A stretch of DNA of 64,000 nucleotides, from positions 62,001 to 126,000 of the forward strand of contig NC_052114.1 of assembly GCF_012273895.1 (NCBI RefSeq), in the 5' to 3' direction. The notes under the pieces were generated by a model. It made no database searches. It worked only from the letters and a program-made list of their open reading frames with translations, and had not been told where the DNA came from. This DNA comes from Zerene cesonia. Taxonomy: Eukaryota; Arthropoda; Insecta; Lepidoptera; Pieridae. This document shows, one piece after another, positions 48,116 through 61,100 of the stretch (positions are counted from its first letter, which is position 1; the number at the start of each line of letters is the position of its first letter). The translations under genes and the position numbers were made by a program.

Positions 48116-48949
48116 AATAAGACAGCTTAGAAGATAGCTTGATAACTAAAATGTTCTAAAATAGTGGCAACTGCAAGAAGCTATATGCTCCTCTCCACAC
48201 TGGTAGTCTAACGATTTGAATGATCAACTAGTATAAATAAATGTAGTAATTTTATGAACTAAAGAATTTCTCATTTTTATACAGATATTGCATGGAAAAG
48301 GACCTACCTGAACTAGATTTATAATTATTAGTATGTTTTTATATTATTGCGTTATCGTTATCATCAATGTTACATTACGCATTGACGAGATTTATTTTTA
48401 ACATGATAAAAATAGAAAATGATTAGAACAATTTATAGAGATAAGAAATTTTACACGCGCCTTAATCCGCGTTTTACCGTGAACGAAACAAACTCACTTT
48501 CGCTTTTATAATATTGGTAAAGACGTAACTTACATGTTTCGGTTATGTGTGCCCATATGTGGGTTTGAAGACCGTTTTAATGTTTGGCTAAAAGTAATTT
48601 GATAATTTCATATACACAGGCAAAATATGGAAGTTATTAAAGAGTCGTGACTAATAAAGAAAATTCCTTTTCGTCTACTTTGTATACATGATCATTGATA
48701 AATGACTGATGGCTTACAGAATGTGTTGAATTGGTCTTTAATTGACCCTTTGTTTGTTTCAAAGGTTTTTTAAGTTTTAATTATGGTAAAAGGAAGATTA
48801 ATAACATCGATAAACAACACGATGATATTTTTACACATTGTGTTTAGGCAGAAGTAAGGGGACAGTTTTAAATTTTTAATTTAAAATAGAAAAAAATAAA
48901 GTAACTTAAATATGTAATATTCTATATGTTTCTATTTTTTATAGTATTA

Positions 48950-49123
48950 CTAGCTGCGCCCCGCGGTTTCACCTTCGGGATTAAAAGTTGCCTATATGTT
49001 CTTCCAGCTATCTATGTACGAAATTTCATTGCAATCGGTTCAGTAGTGTTGCGAGAAAGAATAACAATCACACACACGCACATCCTTACAAACTTTCGCA
49101 TTTATAATATTAGTAGGATAGGA
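48950..49123 (-). mobile_element. Lep1-type Helitron-like element
   Basis: The CTAG end (CTAGCTGCGCCCCGCGGTTT on the plus strand) lies at 48950 and the TCCTATCCTAC end at 49123. It is about 25 bases shorter than the other full copies because the CGTAAGTCC..CGGGAT block is deleted. Confidence 0.75.
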
Positions 49124-49632
49124 CGTAATACACAAATAAGAAAGCGAGCAGAACCTAACATTCTCAGATATTTGAAATTTGTTGTCAGTAGTTTTTGTTT
49201 TTAACGTATCGATATCATATGAAATAAGGCTTATTTTAGCTAATAGATAACATCAATATTGCGTATGCGCAAGTTATATTCCACACTCAATCAATGTACG
49301 TGAGTTGGTAGACAAAGAGCATACCTAAGTGTCTAGATTAGAGTACCTAGGTAACAATAAGTAAAGCTTTACACGCATTATAGATTTTATTGAAGAATTA
49401 TTATTTAGTAGCTACACATTTCGCATTTATTGTGAATTAAGTTGTAGTGAGGATGAAACAACATAATTCTACGATTCGTATCTTGTTTGACGCAATTTTT
49501 TTTTATGTAGGAAGATCATTGGGGTGCTTTCTATTTTCCCAGGGCAAGGACGCATAGGTACAATGGATAATATGATGATTTGTAATTTTCATATGGGAAT
49601 TAGGAAACACTTTAACACCCTATTATTTAGTA

Positions 49633-49833
49633 CTAGGCTACGCTCCGCGTTTTCACCCGCGTAAGTCTGTATCCCGTAGGAATATCGGGATAAAAAGTTG
49701 CCTATGTGTTATTCCACTTGTCCAGCTATCTATTTATCAAATTTCATTGCAATCGGTTCAGTAGTTTTTGCGTGAAAGAGTAACATTCGTACACACATCC
49801 TCACAAACTTTCGCATTTATAATGTTAGCAGGA
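49633..49833 (-). mobile_element. Lep1-type Helitron-like element
   Basis: On the plus strand it runs from CTAGGCTACGCTCCGCGTTT to TATAATGTTAGCAGGA, with A and T flanks as expected for insertion at AT. It has the same body as the copies at 25317 and 53760, with scattered substitutions. Confidence 0.75.
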
Positions 49834-50469
49834 TTTCGTGATATCTAGTAATTTAGAAACGTTCAGTGAAGTGATCATAAGACAATAATTATTAATAAAA
49901 GAAACTACATGATCTATGACTTTATAAAATGACATATTGTGATTTTTATTGTTGTCGTTCGTTATTCGTGTCACATACGAGTAGTTTGGGCACTTAGATT
50001 ATATTTGCTTCGATTATGGATTATTAAGAGCAAGAAGGTGAAGAGGCTTATTGATCTTGGACAGTTAAACATAACGTTTTTAGTTTTAGCCTAAGGCCCC
50101 ATTTTTCAGAGGCTCTATTACCTAAACTTAACAAAAGTGTACGCATTAGGTATTATTGTATTGATTGATTTAATATTATACAGTTTTACATTAAGCACAT
50201 AAATTATGCAGGATGTCACGAAAATTTGCAATAAATGGATAAACATTAAGGAAGTTATGTTCGAATTGTAAAATTAACTTATTATAATATACATATTTAT
50301 AAGGTTATAACAATAACCGTAACAGTAACTGCGGCTAGAGGCAGGTAGCACGCTAGGCTAAATGAACTCAATTAAAGCATGTCATGAGCTACTGTTGTTA
50401 TAAATTGCTGCGTGTTTTGAACGTTTTATTTTGTATTTAAAAATAGAACGCGTGGTTGAAGTTGAAACG

Positions 50470-50570
50470 AGACATATTGCAGAAGGCGCAAAGAATTGGC
50501 GCGGAGACCGCCCACGCGCGCTCCGCCAATCGCGAGCGCGCGCGCCCGCCATTGGCCGCGGTTTGCCGCC
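50470..50570. promoter_or_regulatory. CpG-rich block with three CCAAT boxes
   Basis: CCAAT is at 50526-50530 (plus), and the reverse form ATTGG is at 50495-50499 and 50551-50555, inside a CpG-rich stretch in AT-rich DNA. Three closely spaced CCAAT boxes suggest a promoter-like element. No transcript or adjacent gene could be identified. Confidence 0.3.
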
Positions 50571-51785
50571 GAAACACTTGGAAAAAGCGTGCCGCATGAA
50601 AAACAATGGCACTCGCATTGCCAGCACTTGAGTTTATTCTGCGACCATCGTACGTTGATCCCGCGAACGGCGCATAATTCCCCTCGCGTTCCCGCAATTC
50701 CTTGAGCCGCGGGACGAGGGTGCGGTCGAGGTAACTTGGTTTGTCAACGACGTAGCTGGTGCATGTAGTTGTGCGGTTTGCGCGGTAAGTGACGTGCGTG
50801 CATGTGTGTGTAGGTCGAGAGTCATGTGCGAAGTGTTTGAGAGAGCGGCTCGTCACGGGGTGTCATCGAAAGTGGAAGATCTAATTCAGGACAAGTTCTG
50901 CAAAGAATCCTCGTTTACCGCTTTATTATTTTTTCTCCTATTAGTCAAAGACACTGTTAATTTTTTAATTACACATTTCCAGTTGCTTATTGATTGTTGC
51001 TAAAGGTCATGGCACAATGTCTAATACATAGGTAGTGGTCGTATCAGTTGCTTTCTGGGAATCTTTGAAACGATACAATATCATTGAATGTTTCTTATTT
51101 TATAGCATCCAAGAGCTGATTAATATTCTTTACGTAAATGGGTTTATACAAAACGTGTAGTCATTTGTGACAATCTCTAAACGATATGACGTGTGCGAAA
51201 TGACTTTTGATGGATATTATTTCGGCTGTTGGCAACGATGGATGTAGATGTAGCATGTGATCAAAATTATAGAAATAGTAAATGGCTTTTGGGAAACAAG
51301 GCACAATTATTCACACTTTTTATAAATCAACATTGCAGTAAATCACTCGTGTATGTTTGTTCATCTGACATCGGAGCTATCACTAGTTACCTAACATCAT
51401 ATCGATGGTAAAAGCAGTGTGGTCCGGTGGTCGCATGGTCACGTGGCCGGTGTACGCTCGCTGACATAAATACGGCGCGACTTGCGTCTGACGCATGCTA
51501 ATGAGGCGCTGGGCGTGCGCTGCTTAAACATTTATATACTATGAAGTAGATATTTCATAGCTGAACACTTTTGTGCAGCTTTAGCGTTATAGTAGCATCG
51601 CTTGCTTATCGAAGTTCTTCTCAATGTAAAGTAAGGTAGGAAACCAGTGGTAAGTAATGAAATTATTTTATGGCGATTTAAAAGTGCTTCTAGAAGTCTA
51701 ATTGAAAGAGTGAGTTTACTATAAGGTATAAATAAGCGTCACGATTCATGGCGATATGACGAGGGAGCTGGTACATAAGAGGATT

Positions 51786-52030
51786 TCATCATCAGCCCAT
51801 GGGGTGCTATTAGGGTATAAGTCATAAACCACGCTGGCCAAGTGCGGGTTAGCAGATGATACAAGTCGACGACACTTTTGATTCTTGGACATGTCGGTTT
51901 CCTCAGGATGTGTTCCTTCAGCGTTTTGAGAGGTGGTGATGTGGATAATGCACGAAATTGCACGCTTGTCCGGTCTCGAACCCACGGATTTTCTCTTGAA
52001 GTCCGATTTCCAAACCAAGGAGCCATTTCT
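51786..52030 (-). mobile_element. tRNA-derived SINE, second copy
   Basis: It is colinear with the SINE at 46954: CATCATCAGCCCATGGGGTG, CACGCTGGCCAAGTGCGGGT, GTCGGTTTCCTCAGGATGTG and the B-box complement GGTCTCGAACCCACGG. It has internal deletions and mutated promoter boxes. Confidence 0.7.
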
Positions 52031-53573
52031 GCTCCAATGTCACAATGACACAGGACTTACGGCATGTGAAAATGAATAGTTACGCTATAAATTTCCTTAA
52101 TGTCATTTGGACATAAATTAGCTTAACCTAATATTTATAAGAATGCATCTAATTACCATATCGACTTCCCTATATTTGTTTCTCATTGTTTTTCAGTAAG
52201 TGGAATATTTCGAGAGATTATGAGACTCTAGGTTAATGACAAATTAATGTAACATTATGACATATTAAAAAACGAAGGACAGGAAATTGCTTATCATTAT
52301 AACATTTTTTAATTTTATGTATCTCAAAATTGACAGTAATGGCGTTTAATATATAGACCTGTGAGATATTGAAACATGTGTGCATAGATAATATTTTAAA
52401 TACATACTTGTATTTAATAATACTCCTATTTAGAATTTTATGTGGAGTAAGTAACTTCTACTTTTAATGTTATATGATAAATTTTTTTTTGTATATATTT
52501 CATTGAAATGCTATACTTACTAATTAATTATAATAATATTAAATATGATATGAAAGTTTGATTGCTTATTTCTTTGTTTGTCTGTCTTCCGCGTCGTGAC
52601 GAAGCGGTTTAGTTTAAGTTTCTATTTCTTAAAAATTTCACAAGCAAAACTGTATGACAGTGCTAGAGTGTAGGGGAAATTTTATAAAATAGAAATAAAA
52701 ATTGAATCCGTTAGGGATCACCCAGGATATTAAATCACACATAGTCACAGTCATAATAAACAGTCCTCTCTTGCACACATTTATATCATCAAACAGTGAA
52801 GGAGTGGCCAGCCGCGTCAAGCGTCACACGCGTCGGCCCGCGTCATGCGACGAGCGAGCGACGCGACGCACAGATCCTACGACTATTGTCCTCATACCAC
52901 TAAAGACGTTGCTAGCTTTGTCTCTTAATGTCTATAGCCACGGCAATTGATAGCTATATTAATCAGATTCTTATGTTTGTAAAATCTAAAAACTAATTTT
53001 CATGTAATGTCCCAAATGCCAATGCCCTATGTCCTGACCTTTCAATCAACAATATATCATTTTTATTAAAAATTGACCTACAATTTGTGAGCCACAAATT
53101 ATAGATTAGTATTCTGATACGAACCTATAGACTGAATGTATATTTTTATTTAAAACAAATATAAAAGTACAGATAACATAATACTGTACTAGATAACTGT
53201 GCACCACACCACAATGTCATTGTATCTGATTTACATGTTGTTTTTCACTGTTCTAAACGTATTATGGAAGTATTTTGTTGTGTAGTCTGTTAAATTTATT
53301 TCGGAATCTGGAACGCCTGATGATTTCTGTTGACTCATAAATATCGAAGATTATAACCCAGCAACACTATAAGGTAAAAAATATATATAAAATAGTCGAG
53401 ACCAACATTTGTTGTCGAAATCGACGTTTCGAACGACGAAAGCTAATAAATACACATATAAACTAAATGCTAGAATTTGGCGGCGAAAAGTTGATTCTGA
53501 AGAGTTGATCATTAAAGCGTGTTTTTCATATCTTCGAAACTATGTTTGCTATTTATATGAAAATGAAATGAAA

Positions 53574-53700
53574 AAGAAATGAAATTCTTTATTGCTTATA
53601 AAAAAAAAAGAAAGAAAAACTGAACTACATTAAGTTAGCATAAGGCGGCCTTATCGCTAGGTAGCGATCTCTACCAGGCAACCCTTAAAGCAAAAATAAG
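53574..53700. repeat. LINE-like 3' tail with (GGCGGCCTTATCGCTA) block
   Basis: TTCTTTATTGCTTATAAAAA is followed by AAGGCGGCCTTATCGCTAGG, TAGCGATCTCTACCAGGCAA and CC. This is a conserved tail block of non-LTR retrotransposons in Lepidoptera. The coding part is absent. Confidence 0.5.
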
Positions 53701-53759
53701 TGTTACTTGTGAAAAAAAAGGCAAAGTGAAAAATTGTGTAATAGAAAATAATTCTACTA

Positions 53760-53964
53760 TCCTATCCTACTAATATTATAAATGCGAAAGTTTGTAAGGA
53801 TGTGTGTGCGTTTGTTGCTCTTTCACGCCAAAACTACTGAACCGATTGCAATGAAATTTGGTACGTAGACAGCTGGACAACTGGAATAACATATAGGCAA
53901 CTTCTTATCCTGATATTCCTACGGGATACGGACTTACGCGGGTGAAACCGCGGGGCGCAGCTAG
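53760..53964 (+). mobile_element. Lep1-type Helitron-like element, best preserved copy
   Basis: It starts TCCTATCCTACTAATATTAT and ends GTGAAACCGCGGGGCGCAG then CTAG. It is preceded by A (53759) and followed by T (53965). The body contains CTCTTTCACGCCAAAACTAC and GATTGCAATGAAATTTGGTA. The short GC-rich hairpin before CTAG is intact. Non-autonomous. Confidence 0.8.
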
Positions 53965-54180
53965 TATTTTATAAATGCTTCACTGGTTAATTTAAATTAT
54001 CGGTATGTGCTACTATTAGTGAGCTTTCCACATATCCAAATGCCAATATACACATAGCCAAATTTTTGCTTGTGGGAACAAACAAAGCAACTCCAGCTTA
54101 CGAAGGCTATCGATTTTACCATGGAGTGATCATGATAATGATAAGAAGTTATTGTGTAAAGCAAGATAAAAGAGGATCAT

Positions 54181-54486
54181 TCTTTTTTTTAAAGTCCAGT
54201 CCGGCAATGGACTGGTGGGACGCCTGATGGTAAGCGCTGCCACCGCCCATGAACATTTGGAGAGGCATAACGGATTGACGACTTAATCCCTTCCCAAAAG
54301 GGAAGGGGTTAAGAAGAATAAAGGAAAGGACTGGGAACAGTAAGGAAAGGATATGGGCCTCCGACTCCCCCACTCACCGAACGAAACACAGCAGAATGAT
54401 ATTTCACGCCGGTTTTCTGTGGGGGTGTAGTACTTCCCCGGTGCGAGCTCACCCAATTCGTGCCAAAGCGTTCTCGTTTACCACAT
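54181..54486 (+). repeat. Interspersed repeat family A, near full-length copy
   Basis: It has the same block order as the copies at 5 and 57793, with a rearranged centre: the AGGCGTAAGG stem is reduced and CCCTTCCCAAAAGGGAAGGG forms a new small palindrome near 54292. Confidence 0.75.
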
Positions 54487-55307
54487 ATGAAACTTGCAGA
54501 TATTGGACTGAGTTTAAAAAACTATGGGCCAATATGCTTTTACTTTTCTTGTACAAATGCCTAGTTACCTTTTAATTATATGTGCGGTTTTTAAAGTTTA
54601 AGGAATAATATTAATCACAGATATATTGTAAAAAGCTACAAGAGACACTTTAATTAGAGAATCAAATAAATTGCTTCCCTTACACTTATATATTGTACAC
54701 ATAAGATAGTTATGTAGCCTTGGCGATCCTTATCAGGATATAAACTTATGAAATGTACTGTCCGAACTATGATACGTATATGAAGTTTGAGAAGCTTTAA
54801 TTACAAAGGGTAAAAATTCTAACTTGGTAATTTGATAACCGCAGTATGGCCGGTGAATGTATGGGGACGATTAACATATTTTCAAACTTCTCTTGGTGTT
54901 GAATTCAGCAATCGCATAAAACGTTTTTAATGAAAATGTTTTGTGGTATTTGATTACCCAAACACATTCAGTGAATGAGTTTATCGCTATTATTAAGGAT
55001 GCATTAGATATTTTCAATGATTTAAATTCAGCATTAGTGTTAAGTTCATTCATAAATTTTTTCCTCCAATAATATATGGACTGAACGCAACAATAAGGGA
55101 AGCGTTATAGTCAATTTTATAGCTGTGCCGGCATGAAACGCATTCAAGATTAGATATCCGGAGATTAAGGGAACAATGACTTCGAAAAAGCCATCGCTGA
55201 CCGAAAATAAAACGAAAGCTCGTCTCGAAATCCCTCAAAAACAGAAACGGCTTATCATTTAAGGACACGACAGAATAGTATCAATACGCTGATGAAACGT
55301 TTAAGGA

Positions 55308-55525
55308 GCTATAAAACACAAAGTCATTGTCTTTTTTGCGCGTTCAGTTTGCGCGCGACGCGAGCGCGGAATACCAACGAGTTGCGCCGGCGCGCCGGAA
55401 TGCGCGGCTGCTCCCCGGCTCCCCGCGCGCCGCGCCCCGCGCCCTACGCCCCACGGCCCGCGCCCCGCGCCCCGCGCCCACCCCGCCGAGCGCGAGCGCC
55501 GCATGAAGCTCACACATGGTTCGCG
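55308..55525 (+). promoter_or_regulatory. TATA-like box and GC-rich tandem tract
   Basis: TATAAA at 55310-55315 is followed by an initiator-like TCAGTT at 55344-55349, then a strongly GC-rich tract with repeated GCCCCGCGCCCC-type units to about 55490. The 36-base spacing is slightly long for a TATA-Inr pair. No credible coding frame follows; the Pro/Ala/Arg frame is compositional. Confidence 0.25.
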
Positions 55526-56423
55526 CACCACACCACAATTAAAACTTTCCACCCATAACTAACTCGCGCAAAAACCCCCATATGCAGCATCAGTAAGATT
55601 TCCTATCGTTGCCCGTTGTTCCGAATGTCCTCCCGCATACTAATGTCGACAGACGTATTTGTGCTGAAATATATTGCGAGCTGCCTGACGGTTCGCGTCT
55701 CGCCCGTCATAAAAACTGTTCCAAACATTCCTGCTGGATAACATCTCGCTGTGGAACTTTCTACTTTCGATGGGCCTTTCTTTATGCTATCCATTAACGA
55801 TATTTATTACGGTTGTTTTGTGTGTATTCGCGAGAACTTTTGTTTTCAGAAATTTTATAGCTTCTGCGGATTTCATTCACAAGTAGATTAATCGCTTATT
55901 GTAATTTATTGAAATAGACACTATCACATCAATAGTAAAATAAAATTGCATTTTAGAAAATTTTGATGTACACTCACATGTGTTTGAGTAATTACAGCTA
56001 ATGGTAGTCAATCCAAGCCAAAGTTAATTAAGACATGTCTTATAATTCAACTGGGAAGAGATAAGAGACGCAAATTCTATTCTCAGTGCACTTTGAAAAA
56101 TTTAATTAAGGTTTGCACATCATACTACGGTATCAATAATATACATTTCTACTTATAACATAAATTTCAAACAACTAGTTCAAATTCTTTGATGTTAGCC
56201 AAAGCTTGGCTTATAGAGTTAAATGTTGAGGCGCTCCTTAATACACTTATCGGGAATAGCAGAAATTTTCCTTTTTTTCTCTAGATACAGTGTTATGTTG
56301 TTAGGTTTCGGTATGAAGAGTTGGTAAAAACAGATAGCCACTTACCGTTAGCGGGACGAGGAGAAATGTCCCCGTTGCGAGTTGCGGCGCCTCGCGTACC
56401 AATCGTCGTTGTTTTTGGACGTG

Positions 56424-56853
56424 CTACGCATGTACTTTGGCCTTTTTCATGCCTTCATTATCTCTGTAGTTCAGTACTGCTGTGGGCTGAGGTATGGAGG
56501 ATCGAACTCGACCGAGATAAGGCTTGACGTGGCGGCATTCAGAAGAGATTTGATTAAATTTGTTGATATTAACAAAACAATGGGTTTAATAAGATTTATT
56601 TATTTTTTATTTTTAGGTTAGTTTTTGAAAAAGACTTTTTAAATCTTGTTTGTAACTTAATTTCATACTTGTGTAAACAATTACCACAAATAAAAATAAA
56701 ACAAAAGAGGCAATTTGCTATTTTAGTATGCGCAACGTACCCGTTGTATGTCGCAGTGATAGCATCCCACAGGAGCCGCCTGCGCTCGCCGTCGCGCCTG
56801 ATAGTGGCGACGTGTACTAAGATCCCTTCATCGTATAGATTACGTATAGATTG
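56424..56853 (-). CDS. Possible last two exons of an unidentified gene
   Basis: On the minus strand an acceptor TTGCAG opens at 56853 an exon of 113 nt containing QSIRNLYDEGIL, VHVATIRRDGERRRLLWDAI and TATYN. It ends at AACGG|GTACGT (56741). The phase carried over fits an acceptor CTACAG at 56464, giving GDNEGMKKAKVHA and a TAG at 56426-56424. The protein is not recognised. Support is the agreement of splice signals and frame and a plausible composition. A further minus-strand donor TAACG|GTAAGT at about 56346 could belong to an alternative exon. No upstream exons were found. Confidence 0.3.
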
Positions 56854-57344
56854 CTGCAACTTGTGGAATATATTTCCCTTTATTTAATGTTTTATAAATA
56901 AAGTTTCTTAAATTAATTTAAAATAAAAGAAAAGGAAAAAAATATAGTATACTTGTGTTATTGAATATATTTTATACTTTTTGAGAAAGGTTTAATTTTA
57001 AATACTTAATTTATTCTGTATCTAGTGTAAAAATTGAATACTTATGGATTTTTCATGGATGCCTATACAAGAAAGAAATCAAATGAAATGAGACGTACGG
57101 GAAGCATCAGGATTTTTTTGAAAGTGCAGGTAGGCAGGCAGTGTAGGTGTTAAGGTGCACAACGATTTGTTTATTCAAAATGTGAATATTTTAATTCTTT
57201 CCATACAATAAATATTTGTACAAATCTTACACACCATCAATCGATGTATGACTTAGAAAAAAAAACAAAGAAGCATTTTATTGCGAAAGACCAACATTTA
57301 CAGCATTAAATGTAACACAAAGAATTGAAATAAACTGATAACTT

Positions 57345-57412
57345 GATAAATAATTTGTATCTACAACGAACTGAAATAAATTGATAAATAATTTGTATCT
57401 ACAACGAACTTA
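57345..57412. repeat. Short tandem duplication (unit about 38 bases)
   Basis: The unit TGATAAATAATTTGTATCTA, followed by CAACGAACT and a short AT-rich linker, occurs twice in a row with almost no difference, so it is a recent local duplication. Confidence 0.7.
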
Positions 57413-57792
57413 AATACGCCAGTCTTTAGCAGAAAAGGGAAAACTCTTTGTACTGACTTATTTTTGACACAACGTAGCAGTGCTTTTCAGTGGCCCAAAG
57501 TGTGCAGAAACAGCTAGACAAGTACTGTACGTTTATTTAATAATATTATGGCCTTTCAAAAAAAAAAAAATATACAAAATCGATTCACACAGAAATAGGA
57601 TATGTGATTATAAACAAAACAAAAACGTACAGTCAAATTGTGACTACTACCAATAGGAAAAGTTTATTATTGTCGTCACACAGCGAAGCTTTTGCTTATG
57701 ATGACTAGAGAGATATTGGTCGCCGGACAAACAGTATGCTGTCTGTATTGTAGTATGTAACTTACGGCGTCTACTTATGAGTTGCTATACGT

Positions 57793-58130
57793 ATTTTTTT
57801 TTATGTCACAGTTGTCAATGGAGCTGGTGGGTCGCCTGATGGTAAGCGCTACCACCGCCCATGAACATTCGTAGAGGCATAAGGTCCGTTACAGACCTTA
57901 CGCCTCTACAAATGGATTGCCGACTTTTTGGGAAGGGATTAAGAAGGGATTGGCGAGAGGAATAAAGGAAAGGACTGGGAAGGGAAGGAAAAGGATATGG
58001 GCCTCCGCCTCCCCCACTCACCGAATGAAACACAGCAGAATGCTATTGCACGCCGGTCTTTTGTGGGGGTGTGGTTCTTCCCCGCTGCGAGCTGGCCCAA
58101 TTCGTGCCGAAGCGTGCTCGACTACCACAT
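57793..58130 (+). repeat. Interspersed repeat family A, full-length reference copy
   Basis: This is the cleanest copy in the window. A T-rich head leads into TTATGTCACAGTTGTCAATG, the GCGCTACCACCGCCC block follows, then the near-perfect stem GTAGAGGCATAAGG / CCTTACGCCTCTAC, then AAAGGATATGGGCCTCCGCC, and it ends at GTGCTCGACTACCACAT. Confidence 0.8.
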
Positions 58131-61100
58131 TCAAGTACCACGTATATTTACACGTAGATCTACAATTCTAGAAGATAGAGAGATAGTTGAGAGATTGTTC
58201 TCTCAACTGTCCTCAAATCTATTTATCCATTTCTAAACATTCACTATTGGCTGATCGATACGATGGGAAGTGTTAATAATATTATTGTGGGCGTCCCTCA
58301 AAGTAAGTTCCCTAATGAGGCTGCAATAAGCGCATAGCTGCTTCAGTTTTGCTATCATAGCGCCAAGGAGGCGCTCCGTACTGAATTTAATTTGCCATAC
58401 ACATATTGTCGTCCGGACGCGCGCGAGATGTCTCCGATAACGTTGGGAACGAACGTCTGCCTTTATAGCCTCAACAATGATAGGTGACTGCGAACTTGGA
58501 GATTGTATCGCAGAGATAGACATACAAAGCATGTATATGCACAAGCTACAGGTAATCATGTGGCTAAAATTAGCATACACGTCATTCCTTCTGAATTAGT
58601 CGGTTTGGTTAACAATAAAATTAGTCAAGTGTTAATCCCAAGCGACCGAGGCTCTGTACCGACGTGCGAGTGTTCTATAATAAAGGTTTCCTTAACAAGG
58701 TATCGTTTATTTTTTTTCATTCAAATAGTTTGTTATTAACATAAGGGTTGCTGAAAAGACTCCTCCTGCAGAAGTTTTGTCATGTCTTATCTCGAAATAT
58801 TCGGGAAGGAACAAATGAAGTAAACAGAAACGATTTGATCTTCACATAACCACAGGATTTATTTATAACTTCATTCATAAGAATTTAGCATTATGAATCT
58901 ATGTTTAAAGACCGCTTTACGTAAGTTCTGGGGAACGCCACAATTACTGCATCAACAATACATTCTTTGCACATTTTCGTATGCGCGGATTTCCCATAAG
59001 CCGGCTGATCACTATTCATCGACATCTAACGATTGTACGGTAGCCCAGTAGCAATTCTGTCACGCTGCTAATAAGTATTCCGCAGTCCACGCTTAGCGCG
59101 AACCGCACCGTTAATCAGTGGCCGTGGGAGAGGCAGCGGCCACGTGCGATCCTCCCCTCCCCCGTGCCCCTCCCGCGCCTGCAGCACGCTCGCACGCATC
59201 GCCTTACCACGAAGGACAGTCATGACTTGGTTTAAGTTGATGTATGGACCTTCAAAACTACTTAATTCTATCAATGATATAATACATCGGGTCATTCGGA
59301 ACTCCATTTTGGTAATTATAAAGATTAAATTCAAAACAATGGGATCTAAGAATTTATTAAAAGTCATTATTAATAAATTTCTTAGCGAAGTATATAAGAA
59401 TAAGTAGACAGGCGATATTTTTTCCCACAAAGGTCCCCTTCCAGGATTTACAGCATAAAAACTGTTCTGTGTCCTTTTTCGGGTAGCAAACTATTTTTGT
59501 AGCAAGTTTCATCCAAATTGATTCAGTGGTTTAGGCGTGAAGAAAAAATAGACAGAGTTACTTTTGCAGTTAAAATTAAATAGGGATATTGAAAAATCGC
59601 TACAAATGTAATTTTCTAATCAATACAAGATTGGAGCCGAGGTAATGATACCTTACTGTTGCGACGTATTTTTTGTAATTGTCACAAACCAAAATTCATT
59701 TACACCTAGAAGATTTAATTGATTGAAGGCGTTTAAAGCCAATTAATAAAATCTATATGAGTTTAATAACAATTTATATATTTTAACTCTACAGTCTAGT
59801 CGGTGGTCGGGTTGTAAAGGAACGCTGGCTATTTGGGCAACGCAGTTGGGCTCGTACGTGAAGAGAAACGTTGAAAATGGGGGGTAAATCGGTCTAACGC
59901 TGTCTATTTATTATAAAAGAGTCATTATCCTGAGAGAAATATAGAGACCAATAACAAATATTACGATTATTTTCTTTAGTTAGGATTGAACCAAAGGGAT
60001 AGTCGCAGACCACAGTTTAATAAATTGTGTATTCATTGACTTGTTTGTACATTAGAGAAGTATGTTTGTTTGTTAAATATTTTATGAAAAGTAAGTTACT
60101 CTATTATATATTTTAAGAAGAAACGAGAAATGAACTCTCATATGTTAATAGGATATCAGAATAAGCTGCATTTTCCAACTTGTTGAATAAATCCAGCTAT
60201 ATATAGTGTAATATTTATGACTATTAAAATATAAAATAAAATACCGGATAACTTCAAGGAACTACCAGTAAATCTACTCAAAAAGAGACTGACGAACTGG
60301 TTAATTGTGATAACATTTTATGGCAATGAAGCAATTAAATTAACAATAATTTATGACATTATTGTTAATTTAATTTTCGATTTTTAATATTTGCACTAAC
60401 AAATTATGGGTAGAGCGTATAGCCCCATAATATTGTAATAAAATTCTATAATAGTAACTACATTCTTGCAAATATATATAATTTGAATTTGAATTTGAAT
60501 TTAGGAAAGAAGTTGAATTGAGTAATCGCAGTAACATTAATCAAATGACCTTTTCAGAAAAAACAGAGTGTACTGTATGTGTATCAATAAACAGTTATAA
60601 CTTAGAAGTAAACTTTATCGGTAAGAAAACGTAGCACCTACAATCTGTTTTATTTCCTATTATATTAAATATTTTATATATTATATTATGCAGTTTAATT
60701 ATCCTGTCTCTATACCGTTACAAATATAACAAAATACTCTTTGAAAATTGCACATGTAACAAACCATAAACTCATCGATGATATCCAGAAACAGTTAGCG
60801 GCGCATTATTATAAATTATAATCGTTCACGAGCAATAACTCCACATTTCGCAAATAATGCAGCCAGCGAACATAACATGAATATTATATGAGTAATTTAC
60901 ATGTAACCTAGACTGCTCCACTGCTATGAGCTAAACCGTACGTATATCATTCGTTCAACTTTAAGAAATCGAACTCTAAAGGTTAGAGCTGGTGTCTCTC
61001 CATGTGCTTAAATTACGATTTATGTTGTAGAAGAGCGCAGTAAATGAGTGCCTCCTGTTATCTTAAACGAGTATGTGTAAATATAAAATCGCATCAGAGT

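Larger units (their letters stand above)
45191..56420. other. Gene-poor stretch rich in Helitron-like and SINE copies
   Basis: It holds two SINEs, three Helitron-like copies, a LINE tail, family A at 54181 and CpG-rich blocks at 50470 and 55340. Short frames at 45902-46129, 46504-46743 and 47628-47810 (minus) could not be linked to any family or splice pattern. Confidence 0.5.

Noticed and set aside
58233..58580. Minus-strand 115-residue frame containing EAIKADVRSQRYRRHLARVR
   Set aside because: It looks moderately protein-like and has a possible acceptor, but no donor, partner exon or recognisable family was found.
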